64,000 nt of DNA from the NCBI GenBank assembly GCA_030867875.1, contig JAOWCC010000655.1, positions 3,945,083 to 4,009,082 of the forward strand. Direction: 5' to 3'. Within the stretch, counting starts at the first letter, position 1, and every line of letters starts with the position of its first letter. The translations under genes and the position numbers were made by a program. Origin of the DNA: Actinernus sp. WN-2022 (Eukaryota > Cnidaria > Anthozoa > Actiniaria > Actinernidae). Positions 32,353 to 44,765 of this stretch are shown here, piece after piece. The notes under the pieces are model-generated. The model worked only from the letters and a program-made list of their open reading frames with translations, did no database searches and was not told the DNA's origin.

Positions 32353-34884
32353 AGAGATTGAGGATATAGCTTGGAAAGCCAGTTGAAAATTAAGAAGACG
32401 CGTTGTGATGGAGGGTTCATTGGTATGTTCATAAACATAATCTCCTACGTGACAGACGCTTTTACCAAGACTTATCTACCAAAGAGACCGTCAATGCCTA
32501 TGGCTCACAAATATCAGGGCCATGTGGTTCAAAGGTGGGTCCTTATCCAGTGGGTAGAATAAGTTAGCTAGGTTAATAGACCGTATTTATAAATGTGTAT
32601 TTCTGTTTCAATAGTTTATTCACATGTAAATAAAACATCAATACAATGTGAAAGAGCATGTCGACATTAGTGATCTTGTAAAATTAGAGAGATTTGTTTT
32701 TTGAGAAGGATAACCAGGCCTTTCCAGCCTCGCTTTCATGTTCTACATTTGAATTGCATATAACTCAACAGTAATTCTCCACATTGCCCTAAAACTGGAA
32801 AACATGCATATAGCCGTTGTAGTGAGCGAGAGTTCCTTTCCATTGAGAATAAATGGTCAAAAGGTAAGCCAGTGTTGGCAGCCATAATCAGCTGTTTCGG
32901 CCTCTTGGTTTCATCAGCATGGCGAAGCTGATGCTCAAGCTTAGATTCCAACAACACTGTATAAATTAACACAGGTTTTCAAACTAACGTATATGCCGAA
33001 TAAGCTATATATATTTTCTGTGTGCACTAAAGGCGTCATGGTGGGTTCATATGATTTCATTGTAGATACCATACTTAAAACAGTTAATCGGTGAAATAAC
33101 TGGTCACGGAGACAAATAGTCACGCGAGAATGCAAGTCATAGTTCCACAGCCGCAATATCAGCTTCTCCCCCTTAGTTACTGTTGATTCTCCTCCTTAGT
33201 TACTGTTGATTCTCCCCCTTAGTTACTGTTGATTCTCCCCCTTAGTTACTGTTGATTCTCCCCCTTGGTTCTGATTGGTCAGAATTTTGTTTGACTGACA
33301 GGTGTGGAGCTATGAATCTATTTTGTTTTCCTTAGTTCATGGGGTTATATGTACCAGCATCATTTAACATTGTTACAGTATTTCTTCTTAGATTATTTAC
33401 AACATCCACTATGTAGTAAGTAATAGAAACAGAATGAGTGGCCGTGCTTTATCTGATTTACCAACTCAAGCTGATAAAGCACGGACACGAATTCTCTATA
33501 TGACTTATCAAACGTCTAGATGTATAGAGTCATGTTTTTCAGTTATTTTGGCGATACGACCTATTTCGGACGAGAAAATCAAAGCACAAGTTTATGTAAA
33601 TCAGGATTCCTTTGTTATTCCTTCATGAATTATTAATGAGTTTGATAAGGTATGATAAAGTATAGGTAACAATATTCGTTATTGAGTTAAGATTGTAAAT
33701 AAGGTTAGGATACGGTATAAGCATTAACATTATTTATTAAGATAGTAGTTATCGAATAAACAGTCATTAGAAATTGGTCACATCCACTAAGCCTACCAGT
33801 GCTCAGTATTTTAGTGTCCTAAATCCCATAGACACTCAGTAGTATTACAATATATAGAATATTAATAAGGTTTATTGTTTCCCGTTGTTTATACAGCCTT
33901 ATTAGTATTCCCTGTATATGAAATACTAATGAGTGACTTTGACTAAATCATGAATAATAGAATAACATACGAATATCAAGTCAAACATTTTTTATCGTAC
34001 TTGGAAAGTTTTTAAATTTGTTGCAAATACAGATTCAACAAGTATTGCCAGCATATTTCATTTGCTTAATAAACATTTCACTGTTCCCCAGAAATGAAAA
34101 CAAAACCTGTATTCTACAAACAAGTGAGGTACTGACCTAACTACTTGCGGATGATTTTCTCTAGCTTTCTAGCTGGATTCTCTTTTATCCATCTGTCATT
34201 TTGTATTGCTGGGCCTTTTGTAACACCGAAATGTTATGCTTCCATGACCGATACGCAATGATCACCGAGGACCAAGCGAGCCGTACATAGTTTTATTTTC
34301 GGAAAGAATACTGTGCAATTATTTAAAACAATCCTTTGTGCGTGTGTCCATTTTCTAAGGTCGTTAGGCAATGAACACTCGTGCTTTATGAAATGTAGAG
34401 GCTAATGCTCGGCACTCTAAATCCCATAAAGCAATCACGTTCATTGTGTAACCCTTACTGATTATTTTCGTATTTAAGGTAATGGTAGATAGGTGACATG
34501 CTCGAAAATCTGGCGGCGTTTCGTTTGGTTTCCATGTTAGCCATCCCCACGAACACGTAGGACCTCGCTGGACTGATATCCGAGCATAAATAGCGATAGG
34601 ATTAGGTTAAATTAAGTTAACGTATTTATAAAAAAATAGTTATGGACGTTCATTAACAACCTATTTATGTCGAAACCTTAAAATAGTGGAATCAGACGAA
34701 ACGAAAGCAAGTTAAACAAGGTTATTTATATATTATAGGTAACATTTGGATAATATGTTAGGTGATATTTGGGTAGTGTTCGTTAAAGTTTGGCCAATAT
34801 TTCGAGTAATTTGTTGGGTATTGTTTGGATAATATGTGAAGTAAGTTGATTGATAGAACGAGGGCAATGCACGAGCATTTATCA
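32353..34884. other. 3' flank of the BCH gene and intergenic DNA
   Basis: An AATAAA-type signal is seen as GTAAATAAAACATC near 32627 (AATAAA), a plausible polyadenylation site for the BCH gene ~275 nt after its stop. A 23-bp repeat lies at 33165-33265. Otherwise I see only AT-rich unassigned sequence. Confidence 0.45.
33165..33265 (+). repeat. ~23-bp tandem repeat, 4-5 units
   Basis: CTTAGTTACTGTTGATTCTC is repeated with CCCC/CTCC linkers. Confidence 0.9.
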
Positions 34885-35150
34885 TTGTAAAGGTAAAGCG
34901 ACCTTACGTCGATACCTCGTAACAGTCTTGAAAGACTAGTAAACCTGAGGCCGACGGGAAATCTACGAGTTTACATCCTTATCCGAGAAGACGTCAAGGT
35001 CTAACCATTTGCAGTTGGAGAACGAGATTGTTTCACAAAAGGCAGCAACTTCTACTCAGTAATTTTAAGACCCTGAGTGTTCGTCCGGCCGGGGTTTGAA
35101 CCCACGACCTCCCGCACAACAGACCGACGCTTAACCACTGAGCTAACCTT
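34885..35150 (-). mobile_element. tRNA-derived SINE, minus strand
   Basis: Read on the minus strand from ~35148, GGTTAGCTCAGTGGTTAAGC (A box) is followed by GGGTTCAAACCCCGGCCGG (B box), then a body through about 34885. The family differs from the SINE at 8551 in both the tRNA head and the body. The distal end is approximate. Confidence 0.75.
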
Positions 35151-36328
35151 GTAGGTGATGATTGTAACTTTTTTAATTCGTCCAATCAACGTTAAGGGTG
35201 TCCAGTTCCCTCCAGGATAACGGTGCTGAGAAAAGCCTTGTGGTGGAGATTGGTCGACATGGGTTTGCCCAATCAACACCTCAGTTATATCACGCATCTA
35301 TGTCCATTGCCTTTTACAGGATGCTGATAGATCACTTCAATAATGAATTAATTCGCTCGTGTTCCCATGAGAAAGGCTTAACTGGGTGTCAAACAAACGT
35401 TAAAACGCTGTTTGAATCGATAGACAATCGATTGGAAGTGGAAAATAGCATTTACAAACAAGTTTTGATAATACAAATGTACACTATCCTTGGGTTGCAA
35501 TCATTCCTAAGGGAATACGATCACAAAAGCGTTGCGGTCATCTTGGTTGGTAGGAACAAAAGAAGAAAATGTGGTTTCTTTTGTTCCTACCAACCAACAT
35601 GGCCGCCAGTGCAACCCACCAATACCGAGCTCGTACAAGTTCCTTTAAATAAATGAAGTCATTTCTTTTGCAACCCAGTACAACCACGTCATTGTAAGTA
35701 ACCTTCAAAAGGCCCGTTTGACTCACCACCAGTGAGCGCCATGCCAGTTAGTTGGTGGTTCTTTTAAAGGGGCTATGTCATGGTACTGCGCATGTATCGA
35801 GTAATCGCTCGGTTGGTGGCTGTTAATTGGATACAAACAGTTAAACTTCCCTCCCTCAATGCTTGATTGAAAGGATGTTCAATATTTTCTATGGAGACTG
35901 TTTATATACACTATTTGTTAGTCATTTTTGCATATTTGCTTTGGTTTTAAACATCCCACATGGCCGAGAGGTTCGTTAGTTCATATCAAAATCGGTGAAA
36001 ATAACTGTATCCGGCCCGGAACGCTATTACCGTAACACAGCCCCTTTAAAGAAGCCGTGTCACGGTGAGGGACACGTTCTTATATTCCTGGCCGGGACAA
36101 AATTATTTTCACTAGTTTTCTTATAAACTGACTATCCTAGCACACGTGTAGGATGGATGAAATCAATTGAAATGTGCAAAAATGATTAACAAACTGTGCG
36201 TAGATCTAGACTTCAAGGACAATATTGCATATCCTTTCAATCATGTGTAAGTAAGATGACTTACTTTGTGGGGGATGTAGCTAGAACTGGAGGTTTTGGT
36301 GTATAGACCCTTTGCACGTTACGTCATA
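35151..36328. other. No gene recognised; includes a perfect hairpin
   Basis: A 152-codon plus-strand ORF (35198-35656) has no family features and overlaps the hairpin at 35543-35597, so I do not call it. The rest is unassigned. Confidence 0.4.
35543..35597. repeat. Perfect 22-bp inverted repeat with 11-nt loop
   Basis: TTGGTTGGTAGGAACAAAAG (from 35543) pairs with CTTTTGTTCCTACCAACCAA (to 35597). It is followed by CATGGCCGCCA, like other hairpin MITEs here (36329, 24877). Confidence 0.85.
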
Positions 36329-36404
36329 GCCGCCATGTTGGTGTACAGTTAACAATAGATTCTTCGTTAGCTGCTTTTGTTCTGTACACCAACATGGCCG
36401 CCAT
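36329..36404. mobile_element. Hairpin element GCCGCCATGTTGGTG
   Basis: GCCGCCATGTTGGTGTACAG is inverted at the right end around an AACAATAGATTCTTCGTTAG core. The core recurs at 24900-24925, so it is a dispersed family. Confidence 0.75.
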
Positions 36405-36464
36405 GCCCTTTGTCATTTCAATCTCTGGGGATTGAGTGCAAACCATCTATACATGACCGCCTAA

Positions 36465-36735
36465 TAGGCCCTTTGCAGCTAACAGTCACGTGCTGATATA
36501 ATACTTCATTAAGGAATGAGCTCGTGATCCCCATGGGAAAGGCGTTGCCATGGATGCTGGAGAGCAAGCTATCTTCAAAAACGCAGTTTTAGAAAGATCG
36601 ACAATCGCTTGAAGATTGAAAATAGCTTTTTTGCTAATAACAATACCGATCTCGTACAAGGCCTTTAAATAAATGAAGTCATATATATATTGCTCTCCAG
36701 TACAACCACATGATTTGTTAGCTGCAAAGGGCCTA
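36465..36735. mobile_element. 271-bp TIR element, TAGGCCC ends
   Basis: The ends TAGGCCCTTTGCAGCTAAC and its complement are perfectly inverted over 19 bp. The ends fit the TAG...CTA pattern, but I find no matching 9-bp flanks. A related single end (TAGACCCTTTGCACG) lies at 36304. Confidence 0.75.
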
Positions 36736-36862
36736 TTTGTATTGTTTGGAAGATCAATGTTAATAGATTTCGATGCTAGTAACATATAATGACAATACAT
36801 TTTTCGTACACTTTGCTTAACTGTCGAGATAGGGTGATGTAGTTTGAATAGGATATGAGAGG

Positions 36863-36963
36863 TTATTACACGGAAAGTTGTGTAATACTGCTGGGTATTT
36901 TTACGAGTCGGTTTTATTTTTTAGAGCCTGAAGGCTCGTATTACACAACTTTCCGCGTAATAA
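36863..36963. mobile_element. ~100-bp hairpin MITE, TTATTAC ends
   Basis: TTATTACACGGAAAGTTGTG and its near-complement (ending TTTCCGCGTAATAA) form 26-bp arms, with an inner GAGCCTGAAGGCTC palindrome. Confidence 0.8.
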
Positions 36964-38398
36964 ATTGTTTATTATACGACGTCTAACACGAAAAAAGTGT
37001 TTATTTTCGCTTGAGAGCAGGAACTCTCAGCCTGTTAGGAAGCTAAATGTTGGTGGCGCTCGCGCTGAAACAAAAAACTGCCTTGTGCTCTCAAAACCCG
37101 TTTAAGTGTCAAATAAACCTGTTTGTGACTCGTGTAATACGCTCGCATATTTGCACTCGTTTTATCCTGTACTCGAAAACGCTCAGTCGTAAAATAAGAA
37201 TTGTCTTAGTCGGGGTTCACACAGAACCTAGGGAACAGAATTCCAGGAGTGACTGATGATTTGATGTTTGAGAAGGTTTCTCTGTTGCAACTTTCAGTTA
37301 TTAGCATTAGAAAATGCTTGTTGATAAACACTGCATTAGCCAATACCCATGATTGGTCTTTGTGGTCCTACAACTTTATTGCAAGCTGGCTACGCCCTTG
37401 AGCAAAACGTCTATGAGATTCCATGACTTGTGTCACTTTTCCAGTCCTGGAAGGAGTTTTAAAATTCCATGGCATCCATTACTTTTCCATTTTCCGTGTG
37501 AACCATGACAAGTAGTGTCTTCAGTCCCTTATTATCATACAGATCATTGTAGAATCAAAATACTGTTTGTTTTGTAGACATATTCGTTGTTTGATTCCAT
37601 GTATTCTATACACATTTGTTCGCGAACCAAAGGGGCTCACGGGCATATATACCTGGGACCGCTTCTAGCTACGCCCCAGTATTTTAAATTAATAGAGTTA
37701 ATGATATTATGACATTGTAGTGTCAGTAGATCGGTCGATTGTTGAATATGACTTACAACGTGTTACCATTACTTATGTTGTTCCGTGTGATTGGTGAAAT
37801 CACGTGACCCGATAACTGCTCTCCGATCTGTCATATGGTGGTTGTCAGTGCTTATTATCAACACGTCGTACCATTACATTGCTTTCTAACAATCGATCAT
37901 CTCACTTTGACTTCGCTCAAAGTCGAAAGACGCCAAAATTGTGCACCAATTACCGCCAAAATCGTTTTATGAAATAAAGATGTACTCTTTAACGAGTGTT
38001 TGGATAAAAATTAAGTTTTGTTATTGATGTGTTGAAATATAAAACATTTATTATCCTGTTCGATGTTGCGGAATATCGTCTGATTTGGCGATATAACGCG
38101 CAATCTGGCGATATAACGCGCGATCTGGCGATATAACGCACGATCTGGCGATATAACGCGCAGTTTTGCAGGATATTATATATTTCAACGCCATAAGAAG
38201 GTTATATATAATTTATTTACATGTGACGCGAGCTTGAAGTCGATCGCATTATCTGATAAAGTCCTGTCAATTTTATTATTTATTAGGTAACAGATAACCG
38301 TGCTGGTATATTTAAAGTAAATTGGTTTGAAATAAAAAGTAATATAGTTTGTGATGTGTGTAATTCGTCTGATTGCTGAGCATGTTCTTCTTTCTATC
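36964..38398. other. No gene recognised; one short tandem array
   Basis: At 38083-38165 a 20-bp unit (GATCTGGCGATATAACGCGC) repeats four times and ends in a further TATATTTCAACG palindromic region. Elsewhere I see nothing assignable. Confidence 0.5.
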
Positions 38399-38566
38399 TA
38401 GTCTGCTCCTCACTAGTGTTAGTCTGCTCCTCGCTAGTGTTAGTCTGCTCCCCACTAGTGTTAGTCTGCTCCCCACTAGTGTTAGTCTGCTCCCCACTAG
38501 TGTTAGTCTGCTCCCCACTAGTGTTAGTCTGCTCCCCACTAGTGTTAGTCTGCTCCCCACTAGTGT
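38399..38566 (+). repeat. 21-bp minisatellite, 8 units
   Basis: The unit TAGTCTGCTCCCCACTAGTG plus T repeats head to tail. Multiples of three keep all frames open, producing artefactual Leu/Val- and Ser/Arg-repeat ORFs. Confidence 0.95.
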
Positions 38567-41489
38567 TATTATTCGTGTTATTCGATATTCATAATGAACT
38601 GATCAGGCAGTGTTTGGTAGGGTAAGACATTAATGCTTTGCTGCGAGCTATGATTGCTTGTCCTAATTTTCACCTGATGTGGGTTTCACGACAGTTTACG
38701 TAGCTATTTACGATCCAGGGATTGCAACCACTCCCCACCCCCCCCCCCCCCCCCACCCTTCCTCAAAAAGAAAATCACTTTTGTAACACCTCCCCCCCCC
38801 CCCCCCAAACAAGATTTTAAAAAGAATAATATGGAATGCCTACCAATACACGGAATTCCTTGGTTTCTATAAATAATAATTTTAAAATAAGAATATTAAT
38901 TACGAAATCCAAATTTCATCATGCGCTACAAAACATGACCCTTGTACACTTATTTCGACGGCGTGAGCACATCTCCGCTGTGAGGCGTTCGTTCCATGTT
39001 TGTCTTTTATTCCAGCAATAATGAATGACGAACGATTTATCTTTGGGCCACCCAAAGACATTTAAATAACTATTGTTTCGGACTGACTAGCCTCACATAC
39101 ATGTGAAACGTTTTATGTCAACATCAGCACGAGGCTAGTCAGTCGAGGAAAATATTGAAATTGGAGGTCATATAACGCATTCGTCTATTCAAGAGTGCTT
39201 CACTGCCGAAACGTTTTGAATATAAATATATGATTAGCATTCCCCCATCACCAAATTCTTGCATCGACCTTGATGTGTCGAGGTATGAGAAAAAGTTGAA
39301 AAATGTGGAGCGACTAAGGGCAAGAGTGCCCAAATTTTGGTATTTTACTGTATCATCGATATATTGTTGTAAAGTAGAGCCCTTATGGGAACACCAATAC
39401 AAAAACATAGGTCCCCTAAGGGCAACTCGTGAATGTTGACATACTTTAAATCATGTGACCCATGACGTCATCGTTACGTCATCACCAGTAAGTGAATCGT
39501 GGGAAATAATACCATAGCAGTGCAAGTTTGAACTGTCTGGAATTAGGGATACGGGCATTTACTTAAAATCGTGATGACGTCATTGTACGTCATTGCCACT
39601 TAGTGATTTGTACGTGATTGAAGTCACTTAAAAGCCTATACTTATATGCACATAGATAATACTAAATGAACTGAGGAAAGGGGCATGATACAGTCATTAT
39701 ATAGTAAGTGGCATAGAGCAGACAAAGAAACTGCTAGCAGGGAAACAGTGTTCTAGCTAGGAATTCTGCTCAATTACACTATTAGTCCATGGGCCAGGAC
39801 CCCCAAAATGGCATTTGGTACCAAAATGAAGGACAAATTCTGGCATATATTTTTGGAAACCTTGTTTTCTCTAGTCTATTTTGGTATATGATAACCGTGT
39901 CAAATGAGTAGCTTTCTGGGGGTTATCACGTGATCAAGTGACGTCACTCAGTTTCACTGAATGGCCAAATATTGTACACACATCACTAGAAATAGTTGAA
40001 TCGAAGCCTGTAAAAGCCATATTCATAGGTGTTTAGCTGTTAATAAACCCAAACAGGCTTCCAGAGTTAATTTAGAGACACTTTTAAATATAGGCGTGAT
40101 TCTCAAACGGTTTCCATGGCAACAGAAGGCAAATACAAAGTGAATTTTAACAATCACGACAAAACAAAAGCAGGCGTTTCGGGACAGAAAGACTACATCA
40201 ATTTAGTGCTCATCTAATGTTGGTGATCAGCTGGTTGAAGTCTTACTAAGATCCACAGCAAGTGTTTCTTCCGCGCGTTCTCTAAGACTTCTCAGTTCGG
40301 AAGTTACTTCTACATATCTCTTCGGCGCAGGACCTGAACACTCTCCTGCATTGCAAATGGCAAATTCGCACAATCTAGCGGATCGACGCTCCTTTGCTTG
40401 CTTTTAGCTATTCTTGGAGATGGGTCTGGAGGGAGTTGACGACCAAAATGTCTAGCTTGCTCTGCTATTCCATTAACTCGATGTCATGTTCCTTCGCCTA
40501 TCAATATTATCCCATGCCAATGTTGTGCTGACATAAGGCTGGATGTTATCTGGCAATGGGATTTCATTTGCCCAAACCTCCCAAACCGTTCCCATAGCTC
40601 AGAAGACAAAAGGACACCGGAATACTCAAAGGTAAAGTTTATTCTCTTATTATGCGTACTTACAGGAGATGAGGACCTAAAATACGGGGGGGAAATCCCG
40701 TAACGTGAAACCACTGATTTCAAACTTTGAGCTTGGGCTGCCTGTGGATGGACAGGATACAACTTATAATATGGGACAAATATAAACATACATTTGAGAC
40801 AATCATCTATTACTACTCGGAACCTGCAGAACAGCAGACTAAATCGTAAACGCGTGTGTTACATGAATAAGTAGTGTTTACAGTAAAAGGTCAACTTCTT
40901 TAATTTACATACGCGAAATTTGTTTAAATTACATATATACTAGGGGAGCAGAGAATGAAAGTCACCGCGCTACCAGCCACACCTACAGACTGCTAAATTC
41001 AGCTAATAATTCTTCCCTTCGGTTATTACTAAGAGGATTTCAAATGAAAGTGTATTTCATCTTTAATCTCATTGGGAACACACCATCAGAAATCTGAAGA
41101 AGGGTAGCTCAAAGGGTTTTCCCAACAGTGTAGTTAAAAAGTAAGCCCGCTTGGTCGGGAAGGTATAATACCTCTTTGGACTTAGCTCTACCCAAGTCAG
41201 ACGAGCGGTCTCCAGCGAAGAAATCGATCATGAAGAAACAGAGGTCCCTGCTAAGGACATAAAGGGTGGAGGGGAGGGCAAGAGGAATACGACGAATTCC
41301 TTACTAGAATACCTTGGGTATTAATTCATAACGAGGCCTACACAACTTAGCAATTAGGGCGAACCGCATGTTCCGTAACTTAAGAAAGTGCTCTGACGGC
41401 GATTAAGTCCCATTGCAACGGGTGGGAGGTAAAGACACCTAAGGCGGACGGGAACAGGAGGACATCCGATTCCCCCATTCCGCCGAGCT
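38567..41489. other. Gene-poor stretch
   Basis: It contains C-runs (38735-38805), a 14-bp inverted repeat GACTGACTAGCCTC (39080-39145) and the inverted TGACGT-rich repeat at 39438-39615. ORFs such as 40484-40789 (minus) show no recognisable features. The part from ~41150 rightward may be the 3' end of the retroelement described next. Confidence 0.4.
39438..39615 (-). repeat. Inverted relative of the TGACGT-rich repeats at 23470-23995
   Basis: It contains GATGACGTCATCGTTACGTC reading the opposite way, ATACGGGCATTTACTTAAAA and CACTTAGTGATTTGT, all complements of text in the 23.5-24 kb block. Confidence 0.65.
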
Positions 41490-42212
41490 TCAGGGAATGT
41501 CTAGCCCGGGACTGCAGCATAGGCCATCAGTATGGAATCGGGGAAATCCGGGAACAACGATTGTATAATGCAGTGAGGTGGAGCTCAGGAAACGCAAGAT
41601 AGGGCCTACGAGAACGAACGGGGGAAAGACGTACAAATTCTCTCTTCGCGGAAGCGTCTGGGTAAACAAATTAACTTCGGCAGAATGTGGGGTTGGGAAT
41701 GGTGTGAAGTTGGGCAACTGTTCGCTAGAAGCGCCGATCTGGGCGTTCGAGTCCAGGGCCATCAGGGCAAACGTGTGAGGTCCGAACCGCTGTCCCAGGT
41801 ACGCCCACGCTCTCGGGGACAACACACAGTCCTTATCGCACAGCACCCGAGAGAGCCCATCCGCCTGATTCTCTCGGGAGGGTACGTGTTGCATGGTGAG
41901 GAGAACGTTATTGGCAAAGACGGTTTCGTAGAGCAGCTTGAGAGCGTCATTCACGGTTTTACTCTTTCCCCCTTTCCTCTGCCACGCCTGGATGAGGGTT
42001 AGGGAGTCAACGCGAGCATCCACTCGGCTGTTGGAGAGTACTGCCCTTCCCGCCTGAAGCGTCCTTACCAACGCTAGGGATTCCTTCGCAACTATGGGCT
42101 TGTCCACCACATCTTTCGTGAACAGGTCACGGCATTCCACGAGCGGTTGGTTCGGGACCTGAATGGTGCCACCCCACCCGTATTGAGAGGCATCGCTGAC
42201 CAGGCGAACCAC
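41490..42212 (-). pseudogene. Retrotransposon RNase H domain and C-terminal tail
   Basis: Motifs in order: VSDASQYGWGG (first catalytic Asp), AKESLALVRTL (catalytic Glu), ARVDSLTLIQAW (Asp) and HVPSRENQADGLSR (last motif with Asp). Then come GPHTFALMAL and YVFPPFVLVGPILRFL, typical of the segment after RNase H in DIRS-like elements. It is in the same frame as the RT, with a single TAG (42224-42222) between PWLE and RHIVV. Confidence 0.75.
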
Positions 42213-42221
42213 GATATGGCG

Positions 42222-43043
42222 CTACTCAAGCCAGGGAAGGCGACCTGTCCAAGAGTCGAGAAAACGCCAGTGTTCTACTTCGCGTCGAAGGTCGCCCCCG
42301 ATACGGATCGGGCGGGAGGAACCCAAAAGTCTCGAGGTGGCACGGTATATCTCCCTGGCATACAGCTGAGCCGCTGGGACCGCGATACAGAAGGATGAGA
42401 TCTTCCCCACGAGCTGCTGGAGCGTCTTGACGGACGCACTGGAGCCGTTAAGGATAGCTTCCGCGAATTTGGTTTTCTTGTCCGGCAGAACAAAGACCTG
42501 AAGCTCTGAGTCCACCAAAAAACCCAGGAATCGCACGCACGTCCGAGGTATGAATTGGGACTTTTTCAGGCCTACGAAGTAGCCCAGGAACACGAGGCTC
42601 GAGCACAGGATGAATGCTGCGGCCTCGGCAAGCTCCAGGCTGGACGGATCCACGGACGGACTGGTAATCCTGGGAGCGGCAAGTTTTCCCACATGCCGAT
42701 CGTCAATATATTGACTGCAAGGGACGCCTAATGATCGTACGTAACTGTTGTCTGCCATACCAATGGTGCGGTACAGATACGCGCTGGCCTTCCATCCGAA
42801 GGGAATGGCGGAAAGAACGCGATTCAGACTGAAGACCAGAAAGGGGAATTTATCGTCACGGGCACGCACTAGAGCGTGATTATCGGCCGAGCAAGAAAAA
42901 CGCGAATATCGCAGGCAGAGAAAACCACTGCAATCAATATCCCTGATACGCCGCACACGGTATTTTGATGTAGACAGCAGTAGCGGGGTATACTGTGGAT
43001 AATTATATTCACCTAGTTTACAATTCGCGACCGGGTTCGCCAA
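42222..43043 (-). pseudogene. Retrotransposon reverse transcriptase domain
   Basis: It shows the RT core: PFGWKASAYLYRTIGM (motif B-like), CSQYIDDRHVG (catalytic YxDD) and RFLGFLVDSELQVF (primer grip / motif E), followed by a thumb-like SVKTLQQLVGKISSF. Motif A is not clear in this frame; the sequence before 42900 has probably shifted frame. The product ends at an in-frame TAG before RNase H. Confidence 0.75.
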
Positions 43044-43435
43044 GGGTAGCCGAGTTTTGTATCCCGTAGAGTCGGGCCCGTAATCCCCCCTGGTATTCTA
43101 CCCTAAAACGCTACATAGCACCCTGCGGAGAAATATTTAGGTGCTGGGCCGAACCGTTGCTGCTGTGAGTAATGCCCGACCCAAAACCGCTCGCGGATTG
43201 CTAAGAGTCGCTGCCTTCTCGTGCCCCCTATCGGAGCGAACACGGGGGCCCGAAGCCGCGCAACCTGACAGTCCCGCTCCGACCACCTTGATGGCCATCT
43301 CAAAGGGAAAAACACAAAGGGAAGGTGTAACAAACTTTAATGACTGCCATAGAAAGGCTCGCCATGCGGGAAGTAACGAAAACAAACAGGAACGGTGGCC
43401 AGCGCCGGGAGGCGCGCTGAACTAAAACTTCCTCA

Positions 43436-43984
43436 TCAGCGGGCGGGCTTGCTGCTGGGACAGTTTCTGGCAATATGTCCCATCCGCCCGCACTGGTAGC
43501 ACCGCCTCTCAAAGGGCGCCTGGGTACGCCCCGGGGGCTGTCCCCGAACACGTTCGGGCTGCTGGGGCCCCCACGGTGTGGCACCAGACTCCGCAGGGAA
43601 TTACCTAAGGGGACTTGAAGATTTTTTTGATCTGTTTGGCCACATCTCCACTCTGTCTCCCAAGAGCTGTTGGACTACTTGCGACAAGGAAGAGTGGTTA
43701 GACGGCGTACAACACTGACGGAAGATGGCATCAAAACGCTTGCTGTCCTGGTGGCCTACCTCCCTGGCACAGTCCGCCAACTGCTGGAGACTTGCGATAA
43801 GCGCGAACGAGTCCACCAGGGCTTGCGGGCGGTTGGCTAGCTGGCGTACGGTCTGAAGGGCCTTGTCAACGCGAGAGGCACCAATGGAGGCCTGCAACTC
43901 ATCGACCCTTCTCTTAAGGGATTGTACGTCCTGGGACATCAAGGGGAAATAAACTAGTTGGGCCCGCGAGGACTGGCGGGACAC
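43436..43984 (-). pseudogene. Retrotransposon Gag with CCHC zinc knuckle, one in-frame stop
   Basis: Residues 1-127 form a helical/coiled region (DVQSLKRRVDELQASIGAS) and end at TAA (43603-43601). The same frame continues through a Pro/Gln-rich linker to CYQCGRMGHIARNC (43501-43460), a perfect C-x2-C-x4-H-x4-C zinc knuckle, and stops at TGA 43438-43436. Zinc knuckles bind the element's RNA. The single TAA is either a nonsense mutation or a recoded stop; the similar stop in Pol argues for decay. Confidence 0.75.
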
Positions 43985-44125
43985 TAGCGTCTCACTGGGC
44001 TAGTTCATCGCGCCGACCCACTCTTGATAATTCACAGAGCTTGAAACGTCCCCGCATAAGACGGACACAGTACGTAATCTGCCGCAGAACCACCCTGCGC
44101 ATATGGGCATATCGGCCCGCTCTTG

Positions 44126-44412
44126 TCCACACAGGCCCGCTACGGGGTTGCCACACAGGCTCGCTACGGGGTTGCCGCACAGGCTCGCTACGGGATTGCC
44201 ACACCGGCTCGCTACGGGATTGCCACACAGGGTCGCTACGGGATTGCCACACAGGCTCGCTACGGGATTGCCACACAGGCTTGCCTCGGAATTGCCACAC
44301 AGGTTCGCCTCGGGATTGCCACACAGGCTCGCCTCGGAATTGCCACACAGGTTCGCCTCGGGATTGCCACACAGGCTCGCCTCGGGATTGCCACACAGGC
44401 TCTCTACGGGAT
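44126..44412 (-). repeat. 24-bp tandem repeat, ~12 units, in the retroelement leader
   Basis: The unit CCACACAGGCTCGCTACGGG plus ATTG repeats, with a CTACGGG to CCTCGGG variant in the right half. The period is divisible by three and lacks stops, so five or six frames look open. None of these is a credible protein. Confidence 0.95.
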
Positions 44413-44765
44413 TAAACAACGGGAGTAAACAAACAGGATAAAATACCGAGCACGGGGACCAAAAGCCTAACTACGCGCGAACGGGGAATAAACAAGCACC
44501 ATAAAATACCGAGCACGGGGACCAAAAGCCTAACTACGCGCGAACGGGGAATAAACAAGCACCATAAAATACCGAGCACGGGGACCAAAAGCCTAACTAC
44601 GCGCGAACGGTGAATAAACAAGCACGATATAATACCGAGACGGGGACTAAAAGTCTAACTAAACGCCAACGGGGAATAAATAAACACCATAAAATTCCGA
44701 GCACGGAGACTAAAAGTCTAACTACACGCGAACGGGGAATAAATAAACCCCATAAAATATCGAGA
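44413..44765 (-). repeat. 63-bp tandem repeat, 5-6 units
   Basis: The unit contains ACGGGGAATAAACAAGCACC, ATAAAATACCGAGCACGGGG and ACCAAAAGCCTAACTACGCG. Rightward copies are more diverged. Confidence 0.9.

Noticed and set aside
35198..35656. 152-codon ORF
   Set aside because: No recognisable domain, overlaps a perfect hairpin repeat and a SINE flank, and lacks splice or promoter context.
38312..38625. Leu/Val/Ser repeat ORFs
   Set aside because: Artefacts of the 21-bp minisatellite; open in several frames.
41578..42398. Plus-strand ORFs opposite the retroelement
   Set aside because: Shadows of the minus-strand RT/RNase H, which carries clear motifs.
44000..44441. Five overlapping repeat-protein ORFs of 100-139 codons
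   Set aside because: All are frames of one 24-bp tandem array; none has an independent start, family match or codon signature.
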